64,000 nt of DNA from Croceibacterium sp. TMG7-5b_MA50 (GTDB lineage: Bacteria > Pseudomonadota > Alphaproteobacteria > Sphingomonadales > Sphingomonadaceae), in NCBI RefSeq assembly GCF_039830145.1, contig NZ_CP156082.1, forward strand, positions 2,126,001 to 2,190,000, read 5' to 3'. Positions within the stretch are counted from its first letter, which is position 1. The number at the start of each line of letters is the position of its first letter. The notes below the pieces were generated by a model. It saw only the letters and a list, made by a program, of their open reading frames with translations, made no database searches and was not told the origin of the DNA. A program made the translations under genes and the position numbers. This document shows, piece after piece, positions 49,850 to 58,792 of the stretch.

Positions 49850-51831
49850 GGCTGTTCCTGCTCGCGGCAGTGGCCGCCTTCCTACCTCTGCCTGTCGCTG
49901 CTCAGGACGCGCCCGGCCTGCTGGTCGATCCGTTCGTCGGCACGCTGGCCGATTTCGGGCAGCTGAGCCCGGCGGCGGTCGCGCCCTACGGCATGGTCCA
50001 GCTCGGTCCCGATACGGTGCCCGCCAACCATGCCGGCTACGACTTCGCCGCGGATCAGCTCGCCGGCTTCTCCCACACGCGCGGTGTCGGCGTCGGCTGC
50101 GGCGGGGCAGGCGGCGATGTGCGGGTCATGCTCGGCTATGCGGGCGACGCCACCCCGCAGCGCATGGACAAGGCGAGCGAGGCGGCACATGCCGGCGCTT
50201 ACCGCGTCAGCTACGGCCCCGGAATCCTCGCCGAACTAACCGCCACGCGCGGCGCGGGCGCGATCCGCTTCACCGTGCCGCGCGCCGGCACGGTCGATGT
50301 CACAATCCGCTACGACCGGGGCTATTCCAGGCGGCTGGCGCAAAGCTGGCAGGCGAGCGACAACGGCGACCTGCTGGCGAGCTTTTCCGCCGGCACAGTG
50401 TGCGACGAGGGCGCCTACCACCTCCACTCCGCCTCCCGCGTGCTGCACCGGGGGCATCCTACGGACGGCACCTGGCGCACGGGGGCGGACGGGCAGGCGG
50501 TGCTGTCGCTGCAGGTCGCCGCGGGGGACACCGTGGAGGTGCGCACCGGCCTCTCCTCCATCGACCCGGCCGCTGCCGCCGATGTCCGCCGGGCGGAGCT
50601 GCTGGATCGCGCCTTCGACCGCATCGCCGCGGGCACGCTGGCGGCTTGGAACACGGAGCTCGGCCGGCTGACGATCACCGGTGACCGCCGGCAACAGGCG
50701 CTGTTCTATACTTCGCTGTACCGGGTGATGCAGACGCCGGTGGCGATCGCTGACCCGGACGGGCGCTATCGTGGAAGCGACGGGCAGGTCGCGCAGCTGC
50801 CGGCGGGCGAGCAGCACTACACTAGCTGGGCGCTATGGGACAATTACCGCACCCAGCTGCCGTTGCTGGCCCTGATTGATCCACCGCGCGCGGGCGCCAT
50901 CGCCCGCTCGCTGGTGCGACTGTACCAGTCAGGCAAGCAGCGCTGGTCGACCTCGACCGAACCGTTCCTGTCCGTGCGCACCGAACATGCCGGCATCGTG
51001 CTGCTCGATTTTTGGCGCAAAGGGATCACCGATTTCGATGCCGAGGCGGCGCTCGCCGGCATGATCGCCGAGAGCGCGACGCTGGCCCGCGCCACGCCCG
51101 ACGAGCAGATCGAGGCCGCGTATGACGACTGGGCCATCGCCGAACTCGCCGCCGATCTCGGGCAGCAGGATGTTGCCGACCGTTTCCGTCGACAGGCGCT
51201 GTCCTACCGCGAGATGTGGCGGCAGACCTTCCGCGACTTGGGCGATGACGCCGACATCGTAAAGGCTCGCGGGCTGTATCAGGGCACGCTGGCGCAGTAT
51301 CGCTGGGCCCCGGTGTTCGACCTGCCTTGGCTCGCCGAGACGCTCGGCCCCCGCTTCCTGCCGGAGCTGGAGCAGTTCTTCGCCCGCAACCTGTTCAACA
51401 TGACCAACCAGCCGGACATCCACGTCCCCTACCTGTTCGCGTGGGCCGACCGCCCGCAGGAGACGGCGCGGATCGTCGACCGATACCTCACGCGCCCGGT
51501 GCCGCACCGCTACACCAATGCGGGCGTGCGGCCCCAGCCGTGGGTCGGCCACAGCTTCGCGCTGGCGCCACAGGGATTTGCCGACGGAATGGACGACGAT
51601 GCAGGCACGATGACCGCCTGGTATGTCTGGGCGATGCTGGGCCTCTATCCGCTGACGCCGGGGGAGCCGCGCTACCTCGCCACCACACCCCACACGCCGG
51701 CGGCCACACTGCGTCCGGTCGATGCCGAGCCGATCCGCTTCGGCCGTGCGGCCTCAGACGGGTTGCTGGTAAACGATCGCGCGGTGACCACACGCTTCAT
51801 CGACCATGCCGAGCTGGTTGGGGAGAAGTGA
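49846..51831 (+). CDS. GH92 family alpha-mannosidase with altered acid residue
   Basis: A 661-residue exported hydrolase (signal MRLFLLAAVAAFLPLPVAAQ) of family GH92, Ca2+-dependent inverting exo-alpha-mannosidases. N-terminal DPFVGT, PYGMVQLGPDT and GFSHTRGVG, and C-terminal FADGMDDDAGTMTAWYVW (Asp583-585 at the base site) and LGLYPLTPG, are diagnostic. The usual general acid Glu of the GNEP motif is Gln522 here (TNQPDIHVPYLF), as in the mannosyl-phosphate uncapping enzyme of Cellulosimicrobium as I recall. Somewhat shorter than most GH92. It is coupled to the DUF218 gene and last in the unit. Confidence 0.92.
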   Translation: MRLFLLAAVAAFLPLPVAAQDAPGLLVDPFVGTLADFGQLSPAAVAPYGMVQLGPDTVPANHAGYDFAADQLAGFSHTRGVGVGCGGAGGDVRVMLGYAGDATPQRMDKASEAAHAGAYRVSYGPGILAELTATRGAGAIRFTVPRAGTVDVTIRYDRGYSRRLAQSWQASDNGDLLASFSAGTVCDEGAYHLHSASRVLHRGHPTDGTWRTGADGQAVLSLQVAAGDTVEVRTGLSSIDPAAAADVRRAELLDRAFDRIAAGTLAAWNTELGRLTITGDRRQQALFYTSLYRVMQTPVAIADPDGRYRGSDGQVAQLPAGEQHYTSWALWDNYRTQLPLLALIDPPRAGAIARSLVRLYQSGKQRWSTSTEPFLSVRTEHAGIVLLDFWRKGITDFDAEAALAGMIAESATLARATPDEQIEAAYDDWAIAELAADLGQQDVADRFRRQALSYREMWRQTFRDLGDDADIVKARGLYQGTLAQYRWAPVFDLPWLAETLGPRFLPELEQFFARNLFNMTNQPDIHVPYLFAWADRPQETARIVDRYLTRPVPHRYTNAGVRPQPWVGHSFALAPQGFADGMDDDAGTMTAWYVWAMLGLYPLTPGEPRYLATTPHTPAATLRPVDAEPIRFGRAASDGLLVNDRAVTTRFIDHAELVGEK

Positions 51832-51837
51832 GGAAGG

Positions 51838-51911
<74 letters not shown>

Positions 51912-51963
51912 CCGCTCACCTGCGCAGATGCCACCTGTCTGCCGTCAGGGCAAGCACCTGCTG

Positions 51964-52584
51964 TCAGTCATCGGCCAACTGCTCCATGGCACTGGGCGCC
52001 TGTTCCTCAGCGGTGGCGGCGTCTGATCCTTCCGGCGGGGCGATCACCAGTTCTACCCGACGATTGCGGGCGCGGCCCGCCTCGTCCGGGGTCCCGTCCG
52101 GCCGGGCGTTCGGGGCGGCGGGGTTCTGCTCGCCGAGGGCGACCACCCGGATGCGGGCGGCATCCACGCCCTGCTCCACCAGCCAGCCAGCCACGGCTTC
52201 GGCCCGGCGGCGGGACGTGGCGAGATTCGCCTGATCCGTGCCGTCGCTGTCGCTGTGCCCGGTCACCAGAATCGGCCACCCCGCAGCCAATGCCTCCGAC
52301 TTGAGCATGGCGGCCAGCGGGCCGGCCGCATCGGCGGGCAGGCGCGATCCTTCGGGGAAGCGGATCGTCAGCCGCACGGGCTCAGGCGGCGCGTCCACCA
52401 CAGGCTCGCTCACCACCTCGGGCCGGATGATGGAACTGCTGGCGGTGGCGGTTGGCACGGCGATCACCGGCGGCTCGCTCGCAGCCGCCTCCGGCTGCTC
52501 CTGCACGCCGGTGTCGCGGCATCCGGCCAGCAGCGCCACCACGCCCGCCAGTGCCATGCCGCCCTGCCGTAGCGTTACCTTCAT
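51964..52584 (-). CDS. OmpA-family peptidoglycan-associated lipoprotein
   Basis: A 206-residue lipoprotein: signal with lipobox LLAGC, then a Pro/Ala/Glu-rich linker (about 25-65) and a C-terminal OmpA-like domain (about 70-195) with TGHSDSDGTDQANLATSRRRAEAVAGWL and ARNRRVELVI, the stretches that bind diaminopimelate in peptidoglycan. It would tether the outer membrane to the wall. The start at 52584 overlaps the stop of the antiporter gene as ATGA. The domain lacks the canonical F-x-x-x-S start (RFPEGSRLP), so it is a divergent member. Confidence 0.88.
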   Translation of the reverse strand: MKVTLRQGGMALAGVVALLAGCRDTGVQEQPEAAASEPPVIAVPTATASSSIIRPEVVSEPVVDAPPEPVRLTIRFPEGSRLPADAAGPLAAMLKSEALAAGWPILVTGHSDSDGTDQANLATSRRRAEAVAGWLVEQGVDAARIRVVALGEQNPAAPNARPDGTPDEAGRARNRRVELVIAPPEGSDAATAEEQAPSAMEQLADD

Positions 52585-54440
52585 GCCATTCCCTCCACTG
52601 GTTTCGTCGCCTCCCGCTTGCCGGCGCGGCGCTGCGCCACCTCCTCCGCCGTGCGCTGGCGCGGCGGACCGAAGGAGACAATGGTGTCGCCCTCCGACGG
52701 CTCCGGCGCGCTGGCATGGGTGAAGAACCGCATCTGCCCGCCCGGCCGGACCAGCAACAGCATCCGGGCTTCGGGCGGCAGCTTCTCCTGCGCCTCGGCC
52801 AGAGTCCAATGCTCAGACAGGCGGGTCCGGCGGAAGACCCAGCCTTCGCGCTGCCAGACGGCCAGCTGGTCGGGCGCGATCGGGTCGGTGAACAGCGCCC
52901 GCCCGCGCAGCGACATCGGCAGGGCGCGATGATCCTCCTCGTCCACCGTGTCGCCCAGCTGGTACACGCGGTCTGTGCCGATCTCCGGCGCGAACTCGGA
53001 ACAAACCAGCGTGTTGTACGCCTCGTTGTCAGTCGCCGCGACCAGCACTTGGAACGGCGACAGGTCGAGATTGTCCTCCGTCGCCTCGTGCAGGATCTCG
53101 CCATGATAGGTCGGCAGGCCGGCGGCACGGGCAGGCCGCAGCCGGGACCAATTGCCGTCGACCAGCAGCACCGGCGTATCGAGGTCGTGCATCTGCTTGG
53201 CGAGCGCCACGGTCCATGGCGTCGCCCCCACGATCAGCAGGCCGGGCCGCGTCTCCCCCTTGATCTTCAACAGCTTCGCCACCGGGTTCAGCGTGAAGCC
53301 GTGTGCCACGATCGTCGCCACCACCACCGCGAAGCTGAGGCCGATCAGGATCGATCCGTCGGCATAGCCAAGCTCGTTCAACCTGAGCGCGAACAGGCCG
53401 GAAATCGCCACCAGCACGATGCCGCGCGGGGCGATCCACGCCAGGAACAGGCGCTCGTTCCAGGGGATGGAGCTACCCAGCAGGCTCAGCAGCACGGTCG
53501 CGGGCCGCACCAGGAACAACAGCGCCAGCAGGAACGCGCCGAAGCGCCATTCGAAACTCGCCAGCGCCTCCAGCTCCAGGCTGGCGGACAGCAGGATGAA
53601 CAGGCCCGACACCAGCAGCACGGCGACATTCTGCTTGAATGGGTGGATCGACCGCAAACTGGCCACATCCATGTTGGCGAGCGCGATGCCCATCACCGTC
53701 ACCGCCACCAGCCCCGCCTCGTGCGCGATCAGGTTGCAGCCGACGAACACGCCGATCACCGTGACCAGCAGCACCGGCACCTTCAGGTATTCGGGCACAT
53801 GGCCGCGTGGGAAGGCCCAGGCGATCGCCCAGGCCGCGGCATAACCGATAATGCCGGCCAGCACCGCCGCTACCAGCAGCGGGCCAACCACACCCAGCAG
53901 CGTGGCGCCGTCCTGCGACAGGCGGAAATATTCGTAGGCGATCACGGCGCACAGCGCGCCGACCGGATCGTTGACGATCGCTTCCCACTTCAGCACGCCC
54001 GCCGGACGCTGCTGCACACTCGCCTGCCGCAGCAGGGGGATCACCACGGTCGGCCCGGTCACCACCAGGATGCCGGCGAACAGGATCGCCACCGGCCAGA
54101 CCAGACCCGCGATGTAATACAGCGCCAGGCTGCCGAACAGCCAGCCCAGCGGCACGCCGAAGATGACCAGCCGCCACAGCGCCTCGCCCACCTTGCGCAA
54201 TTCCCGATATTCCAGGCTGAGGCCGCCTTCGAACAGGATCAGCGCCACGCCCACGCTGACCAGCGGTTCCAGCAGCGGGCCAAACGCCGCGTGGGGGTCG
54301 ATCAGGTGCAGGCCAGGGCCGGCGATGAAGCCCGCCGCCAGCATCAGCACGATGGCCGGCCAGCCGGTGCGCCAGGCGATCCACTGAGCGCCGATGCCCA
54401 GCACGCCGACCAGCGCGATTACCAGTGCCTGATGTTCCAT
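52581..54440 (-). CDS. Cation:proton antiporter (CPA1/CPA2 type) with C-terminal nucleotide-binding region
   Basis: A 619-residue inner-membrane antiporter with about 12 helices (residues 1-395) of the Na+/H+ exchanger fold: LAAGFIAGPGLHLI, LILFEGGLSLEYRELRK, VTGPTVVIPLLRQ and EAIVNDPVGALCAVI with the conserved Asp pair of the ion site. The last about 200 residues contain a Rossmann-like TrkA-N segment (LLIVGATPWTVALAKQMHDL) and a TrkA-C-like end. Physiological cation (Na+ or K+) not determinable. The start at 54440 excludes a non-helical N-terminal extension. It is coupled to the OmpA lipoprotein. Confidence 0.92.
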   Translation of the reverse strand: MEHQALVIALVGVLGIGAQWIAWRTGWPAIVLMLAAGFIAGPGLHLIDPHAAFGPLLEPLVSVGVALILFEGGLSLEYRELRKVGEALWRLVIFGVPLGWLFGSLALYYIAGLVWPVAILFAGILVVTGPTVVIPLLRQASVQQRPAGVLKWEAIVNDPVGALCAVIAYEYFRLSQDGATLLGVVGPLLVAAVLAGIIGYAAAWAIAWAFPRGHVPEYLKVPVLLVTVIGVFVGCNLIAHEAGLVAVTVMGIALANMDVASLRSIHPFKQNVAVLLVSGLFILLSASLELEALASFEWRFGAFLLALLFLVRPATVLLSLLGSSIPWNERLFLAWIAPRGIVLVAISGLFALRLNELGYADGSILIGLSFAVVVATIVAHGFTLNPVAKLLKIKGETRPGLLIVGATPWTVALAKQMHDLDTPVLLVDGNWSRLRPARAAGLPTYHGEILHEATEDNLDLSPFQVLVAATDNEAYNTLVCSEFAPEIGTDRVYQLGDTVDEEDHRALPMSLRGRALFTDPIAPDQLAVWQREGWVFRRTRLSEHWTLAEAQEKLPPEARMLLLVRPGGQMRFFTHASAPEPSEGDTIVSFGPPRQRTAEEVAQRRAGKREATKPVEGMA

Positions 54441-54501
54441 GACCCCCGGAGTGCAGCAAAAGTCCCTGCACTGCCAATGCCCGCAGGCCGTAAAGGTGCC
54501 C

Positions 54502-55038
54502 TCAACAATCCAGCAAGGCGGTGCTGGCGAGCCCTTCCGCCGCCAGCGCGGCCCGCCCACCGAGCTGCTCCAGAGCGATCACGAACAGCGCCTGCTCCAC
54601 CTCCGCACCCGCTTCGCGCAGCAGCCGGGCACCGGCAATGGCGGTGCCGCCGGTCGCCAGCAGATCGTCCACCAGCAGCACGCGGGCGCCGGTCGGCACG
54701 GTCCCGCAGGCAAGTTCCAGCCGCGCCGTGCCATATTCCAGCTGGTAATCGACGGCATGAACCGGCGGCGGCAGCTTGCCCGCCTTGCGTAAGGGGACAA
54801 AGCCGGTGCCAAGCCGTTCCGCCAGCGCGACGCCGAACAGGAAACCGCGCGCCTCCAGCCCGGCGATCAGGTCGGGCGGCGGACCGGCCAACGCTGCGGC
54901 GGCCAACATTTCGATAGCCAGTGACAGCCCCGCCGGATCGGCCAGCATGGGCGTCAGGTCACGGAACAGGATGCCCGGTTCCGGGAAGTCCGGCACATTG
55001 CGGACCAGCGCCAGCAGCCGGTCCGCCGCCTTCGTCAT
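54502..55038 (-). CDS. apt: Adenine phosphoribosyltransferase
   Basis: A 178-residue type I phosphoribosyltransferase that makes AMP from adenine and PRPP (purine salvage). The N-terminal FPEPGILFRDLTPML binds adenine, GLEARGFLFGVALAERLG is the family region, and the PRPP motif is VLLVDDLLATGGTA. Normal length. It starts 7 bases after petC, so it is the last gene of the bc1 transcript. Confidence 0.96.
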   Translation of the reverse strand: MTKAADRLLALVRNVPDFPEPGILFRDLTPMLADPAGLSLAIEMLAAAALAGPPPDLIAGLEARGFLFGVALAERLGTGFVPLRKAGKLPPPVHAVDYQLEYGTARLELACGTVPTGARVLLVDDLLATGGTAIAGARLLREAGAEVEQALFVIALEQLGGRAALAAEGLASTALLDC

Positions 55039-55045
55039 ACCGGCA

Positions 55046-55915
55046 TCAATCCTTGCGCTTCCCCGGCTTCACCGGCGCCCAGACCTGCTTCTTGGCGAAC
55101 CAGGCCAGCACGGTGGCGAACAGCAGGAAGCCCAGCACCGGCCAGCCCGTCTGCTTGCGCCGGACCAGCGTGGGTTCCGCGGTCCAGGTCAGGAAGGCGG
55201 ACACATCGGTCGCCATCTGCTCGATCGTGGGATCGGTCCCGTCGGCGAAGGTCACCTGGCCCGCCGCCGTCAGCGGCGGCGCCATGGCGAGGTTGAGGTT
55301 AGGGAAGTACGGATTGAAGTGCAGCCCGGCCGGCGTCTCGAAATCCGGGAACTCCTCCTTCAGCCGCGTTCCGTCCACGGAGAAGGTTTCCGGGTTGCGG
55401 TAACCGGTCAGCAGCGAACGGACATATTCGGTGCCGTGGTGGCGCGCCTTGGTGATCAGCGACAGGTCGGGCGGGACGGCATTGTTGTTCGCCGCCGCCG
55501 CCGCCACGTCGTTGGGATATGGCGAGGGGAAGTAGTCGGTCGCGGTGCCGGGGCGCGTGCTCGCCTCGCCCGTCACCGGGTCGATGCCGGGCACCTGCCA
55601 GCTCGCCGCCTCCGCCTTCACCTCGGCCTCGGAATAGCCGAGCTCCGCCAGGTTGCGGAACGCCACCAGCTTCATGGAATGGCAGGCGGAGCAGACCTCC
55701 TTGTACACCTGGTACCCGCGCTGCAGCTGCTGGTAGTCCCAGGTGCCGAACGCCCCGTCGAACTGGTAGCTGGCATGGCGCGGGGCCAGGTGGAACTCGT
55801 GCTCCGCGGTGGGGGCGACCTCTTCGGTGGCGAAGGTCCAGGCACCGAAGACGAAGGCCAGCAGCACCACGAAGGTGAAGCCCAGGCCAACCAGGATGCC
55901 GATCAGGCGCGTCAT
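55046..55915 (-). CDS. petC: Cytochrome c1 of the bc1 complex
   Basis: A 289-residue subunit of ubiquinol:cytochrome c oxidoreductase. The heme c site is VCSACHS. The Met ligand is probably in NLAMAPPL, and PDLSLITKARHHG and the DVSAFLTWTAEP end are family features. An N-terminal membrane helix or signal (LIGILVGLGFTFVVLLAFVFGAW) and a C-terminal anchor (WPVLGFLLFATVLAWFA) place it on the periplasmic face. It is 25 bases after petB. Confidence 0.97.
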   Translation of the reverse strand: MTRLIGILVGLGFTFVVLLAFVFGAWTFATEEVAPTAEHEFHLAPRHASYQFDGAFGTWDYQQLQRGYQVYKEVCSACHSMKLVAFRNLAELGYSEAEVKAEAASWQVPGIDPVTGEASTRPGTATDYFPSPYPNDVAAAAANNNAVPPDLSLITKARHHGTEYVRSLLTGYRNPETFSVDGTRLKEEFPDFETPAGLHFNPYFPNLNLAMAPPLTAAGQVTFADGTDPTIEQMATDVSAFLTWTAEPTLVRRKQTGWPVLGFLLFATVLAWFAKKQVWAPVKPGKRKD

Positions 55916-55940
55916 GTGCGTATTTCCTCTTCGCGCCAGA

Positions 55941-57254
55941 TCAGACGGCCGGCCGGGCGTTTTCGCCCTGGATCATGTGGCCCTTCACAGTGTTGTCGTC
56001 CGCCGGCGTGCCCAGCACCGCCTCCGTGATGGAGAAGGGCAGCGGCTCGGGCGTCTCCACCAGGCTGACGATCGGCAGGATCACCAGGAAATGGAGGAAG
56101 TAGTACGCCGTCGCGATCTGGCTCAGCATCACATACGGCTCCTCCGCCGGGGCGCCGCCGCAATAGAACAGCACCGCCATACAGGGGATCAGGCCGAACC
56201 AGAAGAACTTGCGGAACAGCGGCCGGTAATGGCCGGAGCGGACCGGCGAGCGGTCGAGCCACGGCAGGAAGAACCAGCACAGGATCGCGCTGAACATGGC
56301 CAGTACGCCCCACAGCTTCGCGGGCAGCAGGAAGTCCGACGTGAAGGCGCGCAGGATCGCATAGAACGGCCAGAAATACCATTCGGGCACGATATGTGCC
56401 GGGGTCGAAAGCGGGTTGGCCGGAATGTAATTGTCCGGGTGCCCCAGTTGGTTGGGCAGGAAGAACACGAACGCGGTGTATACCAGCAGGAACACGCCCA
56501 GGCCGAACCCGTCCTTCGCCGTGTAGTACGGGTGGAACGGCACGGTGTCGCTCTCGCTCTTCACCTCCACGCCGGTGGGATTGCTCGATCCGGGGATGTG
56601 CAGCGCCCAGATATGCAGGATCACCACGCCCGCGATCACGAAGGGCAGCAGGAAGTGCAGCGAATAGAACCGGTTCAACGCGGCATTGTCAGGCGCATAT
56701 CCGCCCAGCAGCCAGATCTGCAGCGGCTCGCCCACCAGTGGGATCGCACCGAACAGGCCGGTGATGACCTTCGCACCCCAGAAACTCATCTGCCCCCAGG
56801 GCAGGACGTAGCCCATGAAGGCAGTCGCCATCATCAGAAGGAAGATGACCACGCCCAGCAGCCAGATCATCTCCCGCGGGGCCTTGTACGATGAGTAAAA
56901 CAGGCCGCGGAAGATGTGGATGTAGACCACCACGAAGAAGAACGACGCGCCGTTCGCGTGGGCGTAGCGCAGCATCCAGCCCCAATTGACGTCGCGCATG
57001 ATGTGCTCGACGGAATTGAACGCGACCAGCGCATTGGCGCTGTAATGCATCGCCAAAATGATGCCGGTGACGATCTGCAGCACCAGGCAGAACCCCGCCA
57101 GGATGCCGAAATTCCAGAAGTAGGACAGATTGCGCGGCACGGGGTAGCCCGCGCCCACCGCATTGTAGACGAAGCGGGGCAGCGGCAGCCGCTCGTCCAG
57201 GAAGCGCATCAGCGGCGCCTTGGGTTCGTAGGCCTTGGCCCAGGGGAAGCTCAT
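55941..57254 (-). CDS. petB: Cytochrome b of the bc1 complex
   Basis: A 437-residue eight-helix subunit carrying both b hemes and the two quinone sites. Heme ligands are in [15 protein letters not shown], the [19 protein letters not shown] helix, and the [22 protein letters not shown] helix. The Qo-site [13 protein letters not shown] carries the conserved PEW(Y/F) motif. [17 protein letters not shown] is the typical start. It lies 16 bases after petA. Confidence 0.98.
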   Translation of the reverse strand: MSFPWAKAYEPKAPLMRFLDERLPLPRFVYNAVGAGYPVPRNLSYFWNFGILAGFCLVLQIVTGIILAMHYSANALVAFNSVEHIMRDVNWGWMLRYAHANGASFFFVVVYIHIFRGLFYSSYKAPREMIWLLGVVIFLLMMATAFMGYVLPWGQMSFWGAKVITGLFGAIPLVGEPLQIWLLGGYAPDNAALNRFYSLHFLLPFVIAGVVILHIWALHIPGSSNPTGVEVKSESDTVPFHPYYTAKDGFGLGVFLLVYTAFVFFLPNQLGHPDNYIPANPLSTPAHIVPEWYFWPFYAILRAFTSDFLLPAKLWGVLAMFSAILCWFFLPWLDRSPVRSGHYRPLFRKFFWFGLIPCMAVLFYCGGAPAEEPYVMLSQIATAYYFLHFLVILPIVSLVETPEPLPFSITEAVLGTPADDNTVKGHMIQGENARPAV

Positions 57255-57270
57255 CGTCCGTGTCCTCCCC

Positions 57271-57867
57271 TCAACCGATCACGACGGTGGTGTCGGTGGT
57301 GAATTCGTAGTCGGGCACCAGCAGGTTGCTGGGCGCCGGCCCCTTCCGGATGCGGCCGGCGGTATCGTAGTGAGAGCCGTGGCACGGACAGAAGTAGCCG
57401 CCGAACTCGCCCTTGTTCTCGCCCTCGCCCGCGCCCAGCGGCACGCAGCCCAGATGGGTGCAGACGCCCATGGTGATCAGCCAGTTGGTGCGGCCTTCCT
57501 TGGTCCGCTCCTCCAGCGTCTGGGGATCGCGCAGCGAACCGACATCCACCGCATCGGCCTGCCCGATTTCCGCCGGAGTCAGGTTGCGCACGAACACAGG
57601 CTGTTTGCGGAACACCGCCTTGATCGCCTGCCCCGGCTGGATCGCCGAAAGGTCCAGTTCGGTGGTGGATTCGGCCAGCACGTCCTTCGACGGGGCCATC
57701 TGGCTGATCAGCGGGTACAGCACCGCCAAACCGCCAACGCCCGCGGCGGAGACGGCGGCGATGTTGATGAAGTCGCGCCGGCGCACCGGCCCCGTACCGG
57801 TCATGCTGCCGGCAGGCCCATCGGGAGTCATCGCGTCATCGGGGGCGGTGCCCGTGGTGCTTGCCAT
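57271..57867 (-). CDS. petA: Rieske iron-sulfur subunit of the bc1 complex
   Basis: A 198-residue Rieske protein of the bc1 complex. The [2Fe-2S] ligands lie in CTHLGC and CPCHGS, and [11 protein letters not shown] follows. The N-terminal anchor is a Tat-type signal-anchor ([23 protein letters not shown]). The start at 57867 was chosen; an upstream in-frame start at 58023 would add a Cys-rich segment not seen in the family. It is the first gene of petABC-apt; the 178 bases before it, ahead of the convergent-free pgeF tail, should hold the promoter. Confidence 0.97.
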   Translation of the reverse strand: MASTTGTAPDDAMTPDGPAGSMTGTGPVRRRDFINIAAVSAAGVGGLAVLYPLISQMAPSKDVLAESTTELDLSAIQPGQAIKAVFRKQPVFVRNLTPAEIGQADAVDVGSLRDPQTLEERTKEGRTNWLITMGVCTHLGCVPLGAGEGENKGEFGGYFCPCHGSHYDTAGRIRKGPAPSNLLVPDYEFTTDTTVVIG

Positions 57868-58045
57868 CACTCTACCTTGTTGGTCGCCAACGATGGAGCC
57901 CGATCCGCTCGCGACCTGTCCTTGTCCTCCCGCCGCGCCAGCATCGAACTCCACCCGGCTACGGCAATTTTCAATGCGTAGCGTAGGGGTGGGTGAGTGC
58001 CAACAGTGATTTTGCCGACACACGTTCTCCTTGCGAACTATCCTG

Positions 58046-58792
58046 TCACGCCCGAGCGGGTAGGCCGATCAATGACATCTGACGTCCATAATCCGCCTCG
58101 CCCCGATGTGTCGCCCGGCGGAAGGAGAAGAACCGCGCCTCTTCCGCATAGGTGTCGTAGGGCAGCACCTCCACCTGCGTCACCCCGCCCTCCGCCAGCG
58201 CCCGCGCCACGAAGCCCGGCAGGTCGAACTGCCAGTGCCCCGCTTGCGTACCGGGCCCGAAGAACCGCGCATCGCCAGCGCCGAACCGTTCGCGAAACGG
58301 GGCATCCACCTCGTAGCTTGGCTGGCCGATCGTCGGCCCGATCGCGGCGGCGATGCGACCCCGCCGGGCGCCAAGCCGCTCCATGCTGGCCAGCACCGCC
58401 TCGACAACCCCGCCGACGGCGCCCTTCCACCCGGCATGGGCCGCGCCGACCACGCCGGCGGCGCAATCCGCCAGCAGCACCGGCGCACAATCGGCCGTCA
58501 GGATCGACAGCAGCACGCCCGGCCGGTCCGTCACCAGCGCATCCGCCTGCGGACGGGCATCGTCGCCCCAGTCGCCCGCTTCCACACAGGCAGCGCCATG
58601 CACCTGCCACACGCCCGTAAGCCGGGCGCCGGGCAGCACCGTACCTGCCATTCGCGTACGGGCCACCAGCACCGGCGCCAGCGCCGCGTCGTCCGCCGCC
58701 ATCCCGCGCAGGCCCATGTCGCCCGCCGCAGCGGTGGAGAAGCCGTGCGGGACGCCGGCCAGCACGTCCGCCTGCAACACCTGCTCAGCCAA
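58046..58792 (-). CDS. pgeF: Peptidoglycan editing factor / laccase-domain protein
   Basis: A 248-residue member of the YfiH/PgeF family, which in E. coli prevents mis-incorporation of non-alanine first residues into peptidoglycan and shows weak polyphenol-oxidase activity. Metal and active-site motifs are [16 protein letters not shown] and GAAHAGWKG. The start is a TTG at 58792 with AGGTGA about nine bases upstream, overlapping the pepN stop by eight bases, so it is translated with pepN. Length is standard. Confidence 0.92.
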   Translation of the reverse strand: MAEQVLQADVLAGVPHGFSTAAAGDMGLRGMAADDAALAPVLVARTRMAGTVLPGARLTGVWQVHGAACVEAGDWGDDARPQADALVTDRPGVLLSILTADCAPVLLADCAAGVVGAAHAGWKGAVGGVVEAVLASMERLGARRGRIAAAIGPTIGQPSYEVDAPFRERFGAGDARFFGPGTQAGHWQFDLPGFVARALAEGGVTQVEVLPYDTYAEEARFFSFRRATHRGEADYGRQMSLIGLPARA

